From assembly GCA_009777255.1 (NCBI GenBank), contig WRMG01000005.1:1-55765 (forward strand): a stretch of 55,765 nt of DNA, given 5' to 3'. This stretch comes from Oscillospiraceae bacterium. GTDB lineage: Bacteria > Bacillota > Clostridia > Oscillospirales > UBA929. A model generated the notes under the pieces. It had not been told where the DNA came from and did not search any database. It saw only the letters and a list, made by a program, of their open reading frames with translations. This document shows, piece by piece, positions 36,153 through 44,693 of this stretch; positions within the stretch are counted from its first letter, which is position 1; every line of letters begins with the position of its first letter. A program made the translations under genes and the position numbers.

Positions 36153-37891
36153 CCATGAACCAATACCGTACCCACACCTGCGGAGCGCTGCGGGAAGAGC
36201 ATATCGGCCAAACCGTCAGGCTGTCCGGCTGGGCGGAAAATATCCGCGACCACGGCGGCGTCGCTTTCGTCGATCTAAGGGATCAATACGGGATCACGCA
36301 AATCGTCCTGCATGAAGAAAACATCGAGGTAAGCAGGGAGAGCGTCGTCACCGTCACGGGCGCCGTTAAGCGGCGTGACGCGGACACCGTGAACCCAAAG
36401 ATAGTAACGGGAATGGTCGAGGTTCACGCCGATACCGTCGCCGTACAGAGCAAGGTTGCCCGCGCGCTGCCCTTTGAAATACGCGATTCCAAAAATGTCC
36501 GCGAGGATGTCCGCCTGCGCCACCGCTTTCTGGATCTGCGCAATCCCGCCGTAAAAGACAACATTGTACTGCGCTCAAAGGTGACGGGCTTTCTGCGCGC
36601 GAAAATGGAAGAACTCGGCTTCACCGAGATACAGACCCCTATCCTTACGGCGTCATCCCCCGAGGGCGCGCGGGATTACCTTGTCCCCAGCCGCAAGCAC
36701 AGGGGCAAGTTCTACGCGCTCCCGCAGGCGCCCCAGATTTTTAAGCAGCTTTTGATGGTTTCCGGCTTCGACCGCTATTTTCAAATCGCCCCATGCTTCA
36801 GGGACGAGGACGCCCGCATGGACCGCTCTCCCGGTGAATTTTATCAGCTGGACTTTGAAATGGCGTTCGCCGGACAGGAGGATGTGTTAGAAGTCGCAGA
36901 AACGGTGCTTCACGGCGTATTCAGCGCCTTTTCGGACAAGCGGGTCAGCCCCGCGCCTTTCCGCAGGATCCCTTACGCGGAATCCATGTTGAAATACGGC
37001 ACCGACAAGCCGGACCTCCGCAACCCGCTGATTATCGAGGATTTGACAGAGTTCTTCCGCGGCGTTGACTTCGCCCCGTTCAAAAACATACCGGTACGCG
37101 GGATTGCCGCGCCCGGCGCGGCGCTGCGGTCCAAGTCCTTCTTCGAAAGGATGCTGGAATTCGCCATGGAGATCGGCATGAAGGGCCTCGGTTACATCTC
37201 CGTTTTAGACGACGGTTCCCTGAAAGGCCCGATCGTTAAATTCCTCTCCGCCGACAAGCAGGCGGAACTGCGGAATAAGCTGTCGCTTAAAGAAAACGGC
37301 ACCGTATTTTTCATCGCCGACAGCCCCGGCGCGGTGGACGAGCTCGCGGGCCGGATCCGCGCGGAGCTGGGCAGGCAGTTGGAGCTTATAGACAAAGACA
37401 GCTTTGAGTTGTGTTTCATCGTGGATTACCCGATGTACCATATAAACGACGAAACGGGCGCGGTGGAATTTACGCACAACCCCTTCTCAATGCCGCAGGG
37501 AGGCTTGCAGGCGCTCGAGGAAAAAGACCCGCTCAATATTTTAGCATGGCAATACGACGTTGTGTGCAACGGCTCGGAGCTATCCTCCGGCGCGGTGAGA
37601 AACCATCTGCCGGAGGTGATGAAGAAAGCGTTTGAAATCGCGGGATATACCGGCGAAGCGCTTGAAAAGAAATTCCCCGCCTTATACAACGCTTTCCACT
37701 ACGGCGCGCCGCCCCACGCCGGAATGGCCCCCGGCCTTGACCGGATCATGATGCTTCTGGCCGGAGAGGAAAATATCCGCGAGGTAGTCGCGTTCCCCAT
37801 GAACAGCAACGCTCAGGACCTGCTGCTCGAGGCCCCCTGCGAGGTTGCGGAGCGGCAGCTGCGCGAGGCGAATATACGGCGGCGGCTGTAG
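36149..37891 (+). CDS. aspS: Aspartyl-tRNA synthetase, bacterial type
   Basis: The 580-residue class II synthetase has an N-terminal OB anticodon-binding domain (LSGWAENIRDHGGVAFVDLRD), motif 2 around FQIAPCFRDEDARMDRSP, a bacterial GAD insertion (about 285-410) and motif 3 GMAPGLDRIMMLLAGEENIR. It overlaps gatB by four bases, suggesting work with GatCAB. If it also charges tRNA-Asn (non-discriminating), Asn-tRNA would be made by GatCAB; no asparaginyl-tRNA synthetase is in the window, but the rest of the genome is unseen. The stop codon lies in a palindromic repeat (37888-37916). A second ATG at 36155 is also usable. Confidence 0.95.
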   Translation: MTMNQYRTHTCGALREEHIGQTVRLSGWAENIRDHGGVAFVDLRDQYGITQIVLHEENIEVSRESVVTVTGAVKRRDADTVNPKIVTGMVEVHADTVAVQSKVARALPFEIRDSKNVREDVRLRHRFLDLRNPAVKDNIVLRSKVTGFLRAKMEELGFTEIQTPILTASSPEGARDYLVPSRKHRGKFYALPQAPQIFKQLLMVSGFDRYFQIAPCFRDEDARMDRSPGEFYQLDFEMAFAGQEDVLEVAETVLHGVFSAFSDKRVSPAPFRRIPYAESMLKYGTDKPDLRNPLIIEDLTEFFRGVDFAPFKNIPVRGIAAPGAALRSKSFFERMLEFAMEIGMKGLGYISVLDDGSLKGPIVKFLSADKQAELRNKLSLKENGTVFFIADSPGAVDELAGRIRAELGRQLELIDKDSFELCFIVDYPMYHINDETGAVEFTHNPFSMPQGGLQALEEKDPLNILAWQYDVVCNGSELSSGAVRNHLPEVMKKAFEIAGYTGEALEKKFPALYNAFHYGAPPHAGMAPGLDRIMMLLAGEENIREVVAFPMNSNAQDLLLEAPCEVAERQLREANIRRRL

Positions 37892-37916
37892 GGCGCGATG
37901 CCCTAATCGCGCCGTG
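37888..37916. repeat. Palindromic repeat carrying the aspS stop codon
   Basis: GTAGGGCGCGATGCCCTAATCGCGCCGTG is almost the same as the reverse complement of 44646-44675. It folds into an 8-bp GGCGCGAT/ATCGCGCC stem. The aspS TAG is within its first bases. No T-run follows, so a classical terminator is unlikely. Confidence 0.75.
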
Positions 37917-37951
37917 GCTCAGCCCCGCCGGAAATATTTTTACTCAAACGC

Positions 37952-37980
37952 TTGACAAACGCAAAAACATATGCTATCAT
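37952..37980 (+). promoter_or_regulatory. Sigma-A promoter of the amt-glnN unit
   Basis: A perfect TTGACA (37952-37957) and TATCAT (37975-37980) are 17 bases apart. The start would be near 37987, a few bases before the hexaloop hairpin. It lies between aspS and the leader terminator, so that terminator belongs to the amt leader and is not only the end of the superoperon. Confidence 0.75.
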
Positions 37981-37991
37981 ATCTATTGTAA

Positions 37992-38033
37992 ACGGCAAAG
38001 GCGCTGTGGATAAAACTGTCCACAGCGTTTTTT
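37992..38033 (+). promoter_or_regulatory. Attenuator: AAAGGC hexaloop hairpin versus intrinsic terminator
   Basis: Hairpin 1 is ACGGC-AAAGGC-GCTGT (37992-38007), a 5-bp stem with one G-U pair around the same hexaloop as in the superoperon leader. Hairpin 2 is AAAGGCGCTGTGGA (37997-38010), loop TAAAACTG, TCCACAGCGTTTTT, a 14-bp stem (9 perfect inner pairs) followed by a T-run: a strong intrinsic terminator. The loop of hairpin 1 forms the base of hairpin 2, so only one can fold. Binding of the ANTAR protein to hairpin 1 is inferred. Confidence 0.7.
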
Positions 38034-38055
38034 ATTTGTTATATTGCGTACAACG

Positions 38056-38100
38056 GCGTGCGGTTCCCCGTCCGGTAAGGGCGGAGGGGCGCGCGCTTTT
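38056..38100 (+). terminator. Second GC-rich hairpin with T-run in the amt leader
   Basis: GCGTGC...GCGCGC (one G-U pair) encloses CCCC-TCCG / CGGA-GGGG with a bulged G and a seven-base loop, then TTTTGTT. It looks like a second terminator or a stable structure ahead of the ribosome site, 40 bases before the amt ATG. Its role is unclear. Confidence 0.5.
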
Positions 38101-38139
38101 GTTATAGAAAAAATAAAAGAGGAGAAAGGTGGAACAAAA

Positions 38140-39849
38140 ATGGATTTTGGCATTTGGTTTTTACTCGCGGCTGCGATGGTGTTCTTCATGCAGGCGGGTT
38201 TCGCAATGGTGGAGTCGGGCTTTACCCGCGCGAAAAACGCCGCGAATATTATCATGAAGAACCTGATGGATTTCTGTATCGGCACGGTATTCTTCGTCCT
38301 GATCGGTTTCGCTATCATGTGCGCAGAGGATTACCTGTTCGGCTTTATCGGCGTCCCTAACCTCGGCATCTTCACCGATTTTGCCGGCTTTGATTTCTCG
38401 GGCTTTGTATTCAACCTCGTGTTCTGCGCCACGGCGGCGACGATAGTGTCGGGCGCCATGGCGGAACGCACCAAGTTCAGCTCTTACCTGATCTACAGCG
38501 CGGCGATCAGCGCGGTCATATACCCGATAGAGGCCGGCTGGGTCTGGAACGAAAACGGCTGGCTGGCGCAGCTGGGCTATATCGACTTCGCGGGCTCGTC
38601 GGCGATCCATATGGTGGGCGGTATCTCCGCTTTCATCGGCGCGGCTTTCCTCGGCCCCCGCCTCGGCAAGTATTCCACAGACCCGAAAACCGGCAAGAAA
38701 ACCGCCCGCGCTATCCCCGGCCATTCGCTCACACTGGGCGCGCTCGGCTGCTTTATCCTGTGGTTCGGCTGGTACGGCTTCAACGGCGCGGCGGCCGAGA
38801 ACCTGTCGCAGCTGGGCTCCATATTCCTGACCACAACGGTCGCGGCGGCGGCGGCGGCGCTGTCCACAATGACCTTTACATGGATGAAAAACGGCAAGCC
38901 AGACGTGTCGATGACCCTTAACGGCTCGCTGGCCGGTTTGGTCGGCATAACGGCCGGATGCTCGAACGTGGACGCGCTGGGCGCGCTTATCATCGGCGCG
39001 GTGGCCGGCGTCATCGTCGTCGCGGCGATTGAGTTCATCGACCTCAAGCTGCATGTGGACGACCCCGTCGGCGCGGTCGCCGTACACGGAGCCTGCGGCA
39101 TATGGGGCACACTGGCCGTCGGGCTGTTCGCCAAGCCCATAACGGCGGGCGGCGACGTTATCTCCGACGCGTCGGGGCTGTTCTACGGCGGCGGAGCGGC
39201 GCTGCTGGGCGTTCAGGCGCTGGGCGTGCTTTCCATCGCCGGCTGGACGATCGTGACGATCTCGACAGTTTTCTTTCTTATCAAAAAGCTGCACGGGCTG
39301 AGAGCCTCCGCCGAAGACGAGATCACTGGGCTTGACTTTACGGAGCATGGGTTGCAGAGCAGCTACGCCGACTTCCTGCCTGTACAAACCCCCGATTTAC
39401 AAGTACTCGGCGGCGGCACGGCGGCGGTATCGGCCGTTCCCGTAAGCGCGGCGGTCCCCGTGTCCGACACATCTACCGGAAAGAAAATCACCAAAGTCAC
39501 GATAATCGCAAAGCACAGCAGATTCGACACGCTCAGGAAAGTGTTCGACGAGGTAGGCATCACAGGCATAACCGTCACGAACGTTATGGGCTACGGCATA
39601 CAGCGCGGGCATACGCATACATACCGCGGCGTGCCGCTCGAATCCCCGCTGATCCCCAAAATCCAGATCGACGTCGTTATCAGCAAGGTGCCCGTCAAAA
39701 CGCTGGTTGACGCGGTAAGGAAGAATCTGTATACTGGGAATATCGGCGACGGAAAGATATTCGTCTATGATGTTGAAAACGTCATTAAGGTTCGTACCGG
39801 CGAGGAGGGCTACGACGCGCTTCAGGACGCCGCCCCCGGCGACGAGTAG
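38140..39849 (+). CDS. amt: Ammonium transporter fused to a C-terminal P-II domain
   Basis: The 569-residue product has an Amt/Rh channel (about 1-420): MQAGFAMVESGFTRAKNAANI, the pore segment GWVWNENGWLA, AIHMVGG and VHGACGIWG with the pore histidines. After a Ser/Val/Pro-rich linker (about 430-455) comes a complete P-II (GlnK) domain (about 458-569): KKITKVTIIAKHSRFDTLR, a T-loop with GHTHTYRG and the nucleotide loop GNIGDGKIFVYDVENVIKVRTGEEG. The T-loop lacks the Tyr51 that is uridylylated in enteric P-II. It should import ammonium with a built-in 2-oxoglutarate/ATP sensor. The start at 38140 has GAGGAGAAAGG upstream; 45 bases separate it from glnN. Confidence 0.92.
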   Translation: MDFGIWFLLAAAMVFFMQAGFAMVESGFTRAKNAANIIMKNLMDFCIGTVFFVLIGFAIMCAEDYLFGFIGVPNLGIFTDFAGFDFSGFVFNLVFCATAATIVSGAMAERTKFSSYLIYSAAISAVIYPIEAGWVWNENGWLAQLGYIDFAGSSAIHMVGGISAFIGAAFLGPRLGKYSTDPKTGKKTARAIPGHSLTLGALGCFILWFGWYGFNGAAAENLSQLGSIFLTTTVAAAAAALSTMTFTWMKNGKPDVSMTLNGSLAGLVGITAGCSNVDALGALIIGAVAGVIVVAAIEFIDLKLHVDDPVGAVAVHGACGIWGTLAVGLFAKPITAGGDVISDASGLFYGGGAALLGVQALGVLSIAGWTIVTISTVFFLIKKLHGLRASAEDEITGLDFTEHGLQSSYADFLPVQTPDLQVLGGGTAAVSAVPVSAAVPVSDTSTGKKITKVTIIAKHSRFDTLRKVFDEVGITGITVTNVMGYGIQRGHTHTYRGVPLESPLIPKIQIDVVISKVPVKTLVDAVRKNLYTGNIGDGKIFVYDVENVIKVRTGEEGYDALQDAAPGDE

Positions 39850-39894
39850 CCGGCGCAAACCCCCTCACAAAATCTATATATAAAGGTGATTGAA

Positions 39895-41985
39895 ATGAAA
39901 AATATTCCCGAACTGTTCGGAAGCATGGTGTTCAGCGACGAGGTCATGCGGGAAAAGCTGCCCAAGGATATTTACCGCGCGCTGAAGAAAACAATGTCAC
40001 AGGGCACTCATCTGGAGCTTGACGTGGCCAACGTTGTCGCCAGCGCTATGAAGGATTGGGCGTCGGCAAAGGGCGCGACCCATTTCACCCATTGGTTCCA
40101 GCCTATGACCGGCACAACCGCCGAAAAGCACGACAGCTTTATCGAGCCTGACGGCGGCGGCGGCGCCATAATGGCGTTCTCGGGCAAAGCGCTTATCAAG
40201 GGCGAGCCCGACGCGTCCAGCTTCCCGTCCGGCGGCCTGCGCGCCACGTTTGAGGCGAGAGGCTATACCGTCTGGGACACGACCTCATACGCGTTTATCA
40301 AGGACGATATATTATGTATCCCGACCGCGTTCTGCTCCTACAGCGGCGAGGCGCTGGACAAAAAGACGCCCCTGCTCCGCTCTATGCAGGCCGTGGACAA
40401 ACAGGCGCTGCGCATACTCCGGCTGTTCGGCAACACCGCGGCGCAGCGCGTCGTGGCGCTGGTCGGGCCGGAGCAGGAATACTTTCTCATCGACAAGGAA
40501 ATTTTCCTGAAACGCCCGGATCTGGTGTACACCGGAAGGACGCTGTTCGGTGCGCGCCCGCCAAAGGGCCAGGAGCTTGAGGATCACTATTTCGGCAGCC
40601 TGAAGCCAAGGGTGTCCGCGTTTATGAAAGAGCTTGACGAGGAGCTGTGGAAGCTGGGCGTTTACGCCAAAACCAGACATAACGAGGTCGCCCCCGCCCA
40701 GCACGAGCTTGCCCCGATCTACGCGACGACCAATATCGCCACTGACCACAACCAGCTCGCCATGGAGATTATGAAAACTGTCGCCGACCGTCACGGACTC
40801 GCCTGCCTGCTCCACGAAAAGCCTTTCGCCGGCGTCAACGGCAGCGGCAAGCATAACAACTGGTCCATAGCCGCCGACACAGGCGTCAACCTGCTGGAAC
40901 CCGGCAAAACGCCGCATGAAAACGCGCAGTTCCTGCTGTTCCTCACAGCCGTCATAAAAGCGGTGGACCAATATCAGGATTTGCTCAGGATCTCGGCGGC
41001 AAGCGCCGGCAACGACCACAGGCTGGGCGCGAACGAAGCGCCTCCGGCGATAATATCCATGTTCCTCGGCGAGGAGCTTACTGAGATTCTGGAAACGCTT
41101 GAAGCCGGCGCCGATTACAAGGGTAAGGAAAGAAACCAGATGGAGATCGGCGTGACGGTGCTGCCGCATTTTTCAAAGGACACCACCGACCGCAACCGCA
41201 CCTCGCCTTTCGCGTTCACGGGCAACAAGTTTGAGTTCCGTATGCTGGGTTCGTCATTCTCCGTCGCGGAGCCTAACATCGTGCTGAACACGGTTGTCGC
41301 CGACATCCTCAGCCAAATCGCGGACCGGCTGGAAAAATCGGACAATTTCAACGCCGACCTGGCCGGCCTGATCAAAGACACCTTCAGGGCCCACAAGCGT
41401 ATCATCTTCAACGGCAACAACTACGCCGACGAATGGGTAACGGAGGCCAAAAAGCGCGGCCTGTCAAATCTCAGAACCTCCGTGGACGCGCTGCCCGAGT
41501 TTATTTCCCCGAAAAGCATAGAGCTGTTCTCAAGGCACGGCGTGTTCACCGAATCGGAGCTTCGTTCGCGTTACGAGATATTTATGGAGAGCTATTGCAA
41601 AACACTCCATATCGAGGCGCTCACCATGGTAGACATGGTCAAAAACGGGATAATCCCCGCCTGTATCGGCTATCAGAACGAGATCGCGGAGCTGCTGAGC
41701 CTGAAAAAATCCTGCGGCGCATACGACGCTTCTCTCGAGGACCATCTGCTCGGCTCCGTGTCAAAGCTGTCGTCCTGCCTGCTCGGCAAACTGACGGCGC
41801 TTGAAAACACCCTTCTCGAGTCCAAGGCTGACGCGGACATCCTCACACACGCGGTGTTTTACCGCGACAGGGTAATAAACGCCATGTCGGAGCTGCGCCT
41901 GATCGTAGACGAGCTTGAAACCTTCGTCGCAAAAAAATACTGGCCGCTGCCGTCATACGCGGATATGCTGTTCAGCGTGATATAG
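39895..41985 (+). CDS. glnN: Glutamine synthetase, type III
   Basis: The 696-residue protein is far longer than GSI and has the GSIII order: N-terminal [59 protein letters not shown]-like [52 protein letters not shown] and a helical C terminus. It makes glutamine from ammonium. It lies directly after amt, so import and capture of ammonium are made together. The ATG at 39895, six bases after AAGGTG, is preferred over the GTG at 39886. It is followed by a strong terminator. Confidence 0.95.
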   Translation: MKNIPELFGSMVFSDEVMREKLPKDIYRALKKTMSQGTHLELDVANVVASAMKDWASAKGATHFTHWFQPMTGTTAEKHDSFIEPDGGGGAIMAFSGKALIKGEPDASSFPSGGLRATFEARGYTVWDTTSYAFIKDDILCIPTAFCSYSGEALDKKTPLLRSMQAVDKQALRILRLFGNTAAQRVVALVGPEQEYFLIDKEIFLKRPDLVYTGRTLFGARPPKGQELEDHYFGSLKPRVSAFMKELDEELWKLGVYAKTRHNEVAPAQHELAPIYATTNIATDHNQLAMEIMKTVADRHGLACLLHEKPFAGVNGSGKHNNWSIAADTGVNLLEPGKTPHENAQFLLFLTAVIKAVDQYQDLLRISAASAGNDHRLGANEAPPAIISMFLGEELTEILETLEAGADYKGKERNQMEIGVTVLPHFSKDTTDRNRTSPFAFTGNKFEFRMLGSSFSVAEPNIVLNTVVADILSQIADRLEKSDNFNADLAGLIKDTFRAHKRIIFNGNNYADEWVTEAKKRGLSNLRTSVDALPEFISPKSIELFSRHGVFTESELRSRYEIFMESYCKTLHIEALTMVDMVKNGIIPACIGYQNEIAELLSLKKSCGAYDASLEDHLLGSVSKLSSCLLGKLTALENTLLESKADADILTHAVFYRDRVINAMSELRLIVDELETFVAKKYWPLPSYADMLFSVI

Positions 41986-42008
41986 CTCAAAAATTACCGG
42001 CCAAAACC

Positions 42009-42034
42009 GCAAAACCCCCTTTTGGGGGTTTTGC
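42009..42034 (+). terminator. Intrinsic terminator after glnN
   Basis: GCAAAACCCCC-TTTT-GGGGGTTTTGC is a perfect 11-bp hairpin, 23 bases after the glnN stop, with a TTTT within the right arm. It should end the amt-glnN transcript and can work in both directions. Confidence 0.85.
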
Positions 42035-42099
42035 TTGCTTTCGGCGGCTTTTAGTGATATACTGGCCGTAATAAATTCTTAATAACGGAGGTTGCCCCT

Positions 42100-44520
42100 A
42101 TGAGCTACGGATACTTTGACGACAAAGCGCGGGAATATGTTATCACGCGCCCCGACACTCCCTACCCCTGGATCAACTATCTCGGCAGCGAGGAGTTCTT
42201 CGGCCTGTTCTCCAACACGGCCGGCGGATACTGCTTTTACAGGGACGCGCGGCTGCTCCGCCTCACGCGGTACCGCTATAACAACGTCCCGGCCGACGTC
42301 GGCGGGCGGTATTTTTACATTAACGACGGCGGCGATGTGTGGAACCCGTCATGGAAGCCCTGCAAAACCCCGCTTGACAGCTATGAGTGCCGCCACGGGC
42401 TGGGCTATTCAAAAATAACGTCGTCGCGCGGCGGCCTGAAGGCCGAGCACACAGCGTTTGTCCCGATGGGCGAAAACTGTGAGGTTCACCGGCTTGTGCT
42501 GGAGAATACCTCGGACGCCGTAAAAAACGTGTCGCTGTTCTCCTTTGTGGAGTTCTGCCTGTGGAACGCTCAGGACGACGGCGAAAACTTCCAGCGCAAC
42601 TTCTCGATAGGCGAGGTGGAGGTCGAGGGCGGCGCAATCTACCATAAAACCGAATACCGCGAACGCCGCAACCACTACGCCGTATTCGCCGCCAACCGTG
42701 CCCCCGACGGATTTGACACCGACCGCGAGAGCTTTATCGGTCTGTATAACGGTTTCCACGAGCCTCAGGCGGTGCTGGAGGACAAGTCCCGTAACAGCAT
42801 GGCGTCCGGCTGGTCGCCCATCGGCTCGCACAGATTCGCCCTCACGCTGAAACCCGGCGAAACGGAATCCGTCGTCTTTGTCTTGGGCTACTGCGAAAAC
42901 CCCGAGGATGAAAAATATACGTCGCTCCACGTGATAAATAAAGCCCCCGCGCACAAGCTGCTTGCCAAGTTCAAAACCGACTCTCAGGTAGACGCCGCGC
43001 TTGAAAAACTGGCGGTATATTGGGAGGGGCTGCTCTCGCGCTGCCGCGTGCAAAGCGGCGACGAAAAGCTGGATCGCATGGTAAACATCTGGAACCAGTA
43101 CCAGTGTATGGTCACATTCAACATGTCCCGCTCCGCGTCGTATTTCGAGTCAGGCATCGGGCGCGGCATGGGCTTCCGCGACAGCAACCAGGACTTGCTG
43201 GGCTTCGTGCATCTCATTCCCGAACGCGCCCGCGCGCGGATACTGGACATCGCGGCAACGCAGTTCGCCGACGGCTCCGCCTACCACCAATACCAGCCGC
43301 TCACCAAGAAAGGCAACGCCGACATCGGCAGCGGCTTCAACGACGACCCGCTGTGGCTTATCATAGGCGTGGCCGCCTATATCAAAGAAACGGGCGACTT
43401 CTCAATACTTGACGAGCCGGTGCCGTTCGACCTTGAAGCGGGCACGGAGGTCCCGCTGTTCGAGCATCTGCGCCGTTCGTTTAATTTCACCGTTACCAAC
43501 AGAGGCCCGCACGGCCTGCCGCTGATCGGCCGCGCCGACTGGAACGACTGCCTTAATCTCAACTGCTTCTCCGCGACTCCCGGCGAGAGCTTTCAAACCA
43601 CCGCCAACTTCGAGTCCGGCGTCGCCGAATCGGTGCTGATTGCCGGTATCTTCCTATTTGCCGCGCCGGACTATATCGAGTTGCTCCGCCGTCGCGGTGA
43701 GGACACCGTCGAAGCGGAAAAGGCCGTCGCCGCCATACGCAAAGCCGTTGACGAACACGGCTGGGACGGCAATTGGTTCCTGCGCGCGTACGACGCCTAC
43801 GGCAAAAAAATCGGCGGCGCCGAATGTGAAGAAGGCCAGATCTTCATCGAGCCGCAGGGCTTCTGCGTTATGGCCGGCGTCGGCGTTGAGGACGGGCGCG
43901 CGCTTAAAGCGCTCGACAGCGTGAAAGAGCGGCTGGACACGGACTTCGGCGTCGTGCTTCAGCAGCCGCCCTACCAGACATACCATCTCAATCTGGGCGA
44001 AATTTCCAGCTATCCGCCCGGCTACAAGGAAAACGCGGGCATCTTCTGCCACAACAACCCGTGGGTCTCCATCGCCGAATGTGAAATGGGGCGCGGCGAG
44101 CGCGCCTTCGAGATATACCGCAAAACCTGCCCCGCGTATCTGGAGGACGTCGCCAAGCTGCACCGCACCGAGCCGTATGTCTATTCCCAGATGATCGCCG
44201 GCCGCGACGCGGTAAACCACGGCGAGGCGAAAAACTCGTGGCTCACCGGCACCGCCGCATGGACGTTCGTAAACGTGTCCCAGTATATTCTCGGCGTCAA
44301 ACCCGGCTTCGACGGGCTGACCGTCAATCCGTGCGTGCCGCCGTCAGTCAAGGGCTTCACCGCGGAGCGCGTATATCGCGGCAAAAAGTTCATAATCAGC
44401 GTCGATAACAGCGCCGGCGTCGAAAAAGGCGTGAAATCCGTGACCGTTAACGGCAAGCCCCACAGCGGCCCGATCACCGCCCAAGGCGACGTAACGCGCG
44501 TCGATGTTGTAATGGGCTGA
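42100..44520 (+). CDS. GH94 cellobiose phosphorylase
   Basis: The 806-residue protein has the GH94 plan: N-terminal beta-sandwich ([33 protein letters not shown]), a helical linker, and an (alpha/alpha)6 barrel. The catalytic motif is [10 protein letters not shown] (about 478-487), with the phosphate-site region [10 protein letters not shown]. It splits cellobiose with phosphate to glucose-1-phosphate and glucose in the cytoplasm, saving ATP. There is no signal peptide. The ribosome site is GGAGG; a weak TATACT at 42058 may be part of its promoter. It is a single gene closed by a terminator, consistent with cellulose-derived sugar use. Confidence 0.93.
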   Translation: MSYGYFDDKAREYVITRPDTPYPWINYLGSEEFFGLFSNTAGGYCFYRDARLLRLTRYRYNNVPADVGGRYFYINDGGDVWNPSWKPCKTPLDSYECRHGLGYSKITSSRGGLKAEHTAFVPMGENCEVHRLVLENTSDAVKNVSLFSFVEFCLWNAQDDGENFQRNFSIGEVEVEGGAIYHKTEYRERRNHYAVFAANRAPDGFDTDRESFIGLYNGFHEPQAVLEDKSRNSMASGWSPIGSHRFALTLKPGETESVVFVLGYCENPEDEKYTSLHVINKAPAHKLLAKFKTDSQVDAALEKLAVYWEGLLSRCRVQSGDEKLDRMVNIWNQYQCMVTFNMSRSASYFESGIGRGMGFRDSNQDLLGFVHLIPERARARILDIAATQFADGSAYHQYQPLTKKGNADIGSGFNDDPLWLIIGVAAYIKETGDFSILDEPVPFDLEAGTEVPLFEHLRRSFNFTVTNRGPHGLPLIGRADWNDCLNLNCFSATPGESFQTTANFESGVAESVLIAGIFLFAAPDYIELLRRRGEDTVEAEKAVAAIRKAVDEHGWDGNWFLRAYDAYGKKIGGAECEEGQIFIEPQGFCVMAGVGVEDGRALKALDSVKERLDTDFGVVLQQPPYQTYHLNLGEISSYPPGYKENAGIFCHNNPWVSIAECEMGRGERAFEIYRKTCPAYLEDVAKLHRTEPYVYSQMIAGRDAVNHGEAKNSWLTGTAAWTFVNVSQYILGVKPGFDGLTVNPCVPPSVKGFTAERVYRGKKFIISVDNSAGVEKGVKSVTVNGKPHSGPITAQGDVTRVDVVMG

Positions 44521-44531
44521 CAACCCCGCCT

Positions 44532-44564
44532 AAAAAAACCCCCGCCACTCGGCGGGGGTTTTTT
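44532..44564 (+). terminator. Intrinsic terminator after the cellobiose phosphorylase gene
   Basis: AAAAAACCCCCGCC-ACTC-GGCGGGGGTTTTTT forms a 14-bp perfect hairpin with a T-run on both strands, so it may work in both directions between the convergent genes. Confidence 0.9.
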
Positions 44565-44593
44565 AATGTGTATGGCAGGTTACCAACCGCGTC

Positions 44594-44675
44594 CGTAGGG
44601 GACGACGCCCTCGGCGTCCCGTGTAAATTTTGCCACGCACGTAAACACGGCGCGATGAGGACATCGCGCCCTACG
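44594..44675. repeat. Pair of short palindromic repeats
   Basis: CGTAGGGGACGACGCCCTCGGCGTCCCGTG-type unit (44594-44623) and a CACGGCGCGATGAGGACATCGCGCCCTACG-type unit (44646-44675) face each other, each a hairpin bounded by GTAGGG/CCCTAC. The second matches the aspS-end repeat in inverse orientation. Related units occur at 46414-46765. Confidence 0.75.
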
Positions 44676-44693
44676 ATAGATGTGTGTACCCCG

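Noticed and set aside
38161-39387. 408-codon minus-strand ORF inside amt
   Set aside because: Low-complexity Arg/Asp-rich translation, antisense to a certain gene; codon-bias shadow.
40312-41169. 285-codon minus-strand ORF inside glnN
   Set aside because: Shadow ORF without family resemblance.
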